Shown here: one piece after another, positions 14,509-14,812 of the stretch
Numbering within the stretch: the stretch's first letter is position 1
Layout of the letters: every line of letters begins with the position of its first letter
DNA from: Nitrospinaceae bacterium
GTDB taxonomy: Bacteria; Nitrospinota; Nitrospinia; Nitrospinales; VA-1
Assembly: GCA_029261435.1 (NCBI GenBank)
Contig: JAJDBI010000069.1
Coordinates: forward strand, 1 to 14,812
DNA: 14,812 bases
Direction of reading: 5' to 3'
Made by a program: the position numbers and the translations under genes
The notes under the pieces: model-generated
Seen by the model: only the letters and a program-made list of their open reading frames with translations
What the model was told of the DNA's origin: nothing
Database searches by the model: none

Positions 14509-14715
14509 ATGAAAAACTCAATCTTGAAAACATTCAAATCTGTTAGCGCCAAACAGGAGCGAAATTTGCAACGCCTCGACCTGCCATCGCGTAAACAAAC
14601 ATGTAGCCAGCGGAGCCTTCCCTGCTGGATGCAATTGGGGCCGGGAGTGGCCTCCTTTTCCCGGCCCCTCCCCACTTCAACCAGTTTATCAAGACAATAT
14701 AGAGGAGGAAATGTC
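14509..14715 (+). CDS. Leader ORF in frame with the next gene (69 codons, no stop)
   Basis: ATG 14509 has AGGAAGG four bases upstream (14498-14504) and lies just after the predicted sigma-54 start, so it should be translated. The frame stays open for 69 codons and continues, in frame and without a stop, into the exported protein that has its own ribosome-binding site at 14703-14708. The first 30 residues are basic and helix-like (MKNSILKTFKSVSAKQERN); the rest is rich in S, P, R and C and looks non-coding. Possibilities are a short leader gene that lost its stop by a small indel, a regulatory leader ORF, or a true N-terminal extension, which would bury the signal peptide. I favour a leader or decayed small gene. 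Confidence 0.35.
14637..14668 (+). promoter_or_regulatory. Strong GC-rich hairpin in the 5' leader
   Basis: GGGGCCGGGA (14637-14646) is perfectly complementary to TCCCGGCCCC (14659-14668) around a 12-base loop. It lies 47 bases before the second start codon. A smaller stem, CCAGC/GCTGG, precedes it at about 14607-14628. No T-tract follows directly. It may control read-through, stability or translation of the downstream gene. Confidence 0.5.
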
Positions 14716-14812
14716 ATGAAAAAAATCAACTTAATCGCAATCACAACGGTAATGGCGCTGGCCCTGGCCAGTAATGTACAAGCAAAAAAAGCAAAATATG
14801 AAGAAGCACAGG
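14716..14812 (+). CDS. Exported protein, N-terminus only (cut by window end)
   Basis: The gene starts at ATG 14716 with a near-perfect AGGAGG Shine-Dalgarno seven bases upstream (14703-14708). The first 23 residues are a textbook signal peptide: MKKIN, a hydrophobic core rich in A, L, V and T, then N-V-Q-A as a cleavage site. The nine mature residues seen (KKAKYEEAQ) are charged and do not identify a family. The ATG at 14711 is in another frame and stops after two codons. This is probably the main gene served by the sigma-54 promoter at 14462, and so a likely target of the CHASE-kinase/NtrC system next door. The product should be periplasmic or outer-membrane. Confidence 0.7.
   Translation, partial: MKKINLIAITTVMALALASNVQAKKAKYEEAQ

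Noticed and set aside
14301..14744. 147-codon minus-strand ORF at the right end
   Set aside because: It runs antisense to the sigma-54 promoter, leader and start of the exported gene, overlaps the activator stop, and its sequence resembles no protein family.

Overview
The window looks like chromosomal sequence from a Gram-negative bacterium of moderate GC content. It holds several cleavable signal peptides, an Na+/amino acid symporter fragment, two NtrC-type activators and two recognisable sigma-54 (-24/-12) promoters. The gene mix would fit Nitrospinota or a deltaproteobacterial-type lineage, but no gene seen here proves the phylum. There are no rRNA or tRNA genes, IS elements, CRISPR arrays or phage genes.

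Layout. Positions 1-105 (minus) are the first 35 codons of an AGCS-type sodium/amino acid symporter. Upstream of it on the same strand is an exported Sel1-repeat protein (183-1349). Divergent from that are an unlisted 42-codon single-span membrane protein (1440-1568) and a pentapeptide-repeat protein (1761-2273). Next come a soluble REC-histidine kinase (2675-3946) and a DctD/NtrC-like sigma-54 activator (3990-5363), 43 bases apart and preceded by a good sigma-54 promoter (2586-2601). A convergent gap with a likely terminator follows.

The metabolic centre is a divergent pair: a haem-oxygenase-like diiron protein (5688-6749, minus) and an EgtD-like histidine N-methyltransferase (6953-7942, plus). 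A short perfect palindrome lies between them. Then come genes for exported proteins: a small two-cysteine protein (8016-8357, minus), a SUMF1/FGE-fold protein lacking the FGE cysteine pair (8527-9324), and a MuiA-like DUF4139 protein (9403-11025).

The right end holds a second two-component system, arranged divergently: a membrane CHASE-domain histidine kinase (11031-12755, minus) and a second NtrC-like activator (12945-14309, plus). Just after the activator is a second sigma-54 promoter (14462-14477). It reads into a leader with two ribosome-binding sites, an in-frame upstream ORF and a strong hairpin, and then into an exported protein cut off by the window end (14716 onward). The simplest reading is that CHASE kinase and activator together switch on the operon that begins at 14509/14716, while the first REC-kinase/activator pair is itself expressed from a sigma-54 promoter, possibly autoregulated.
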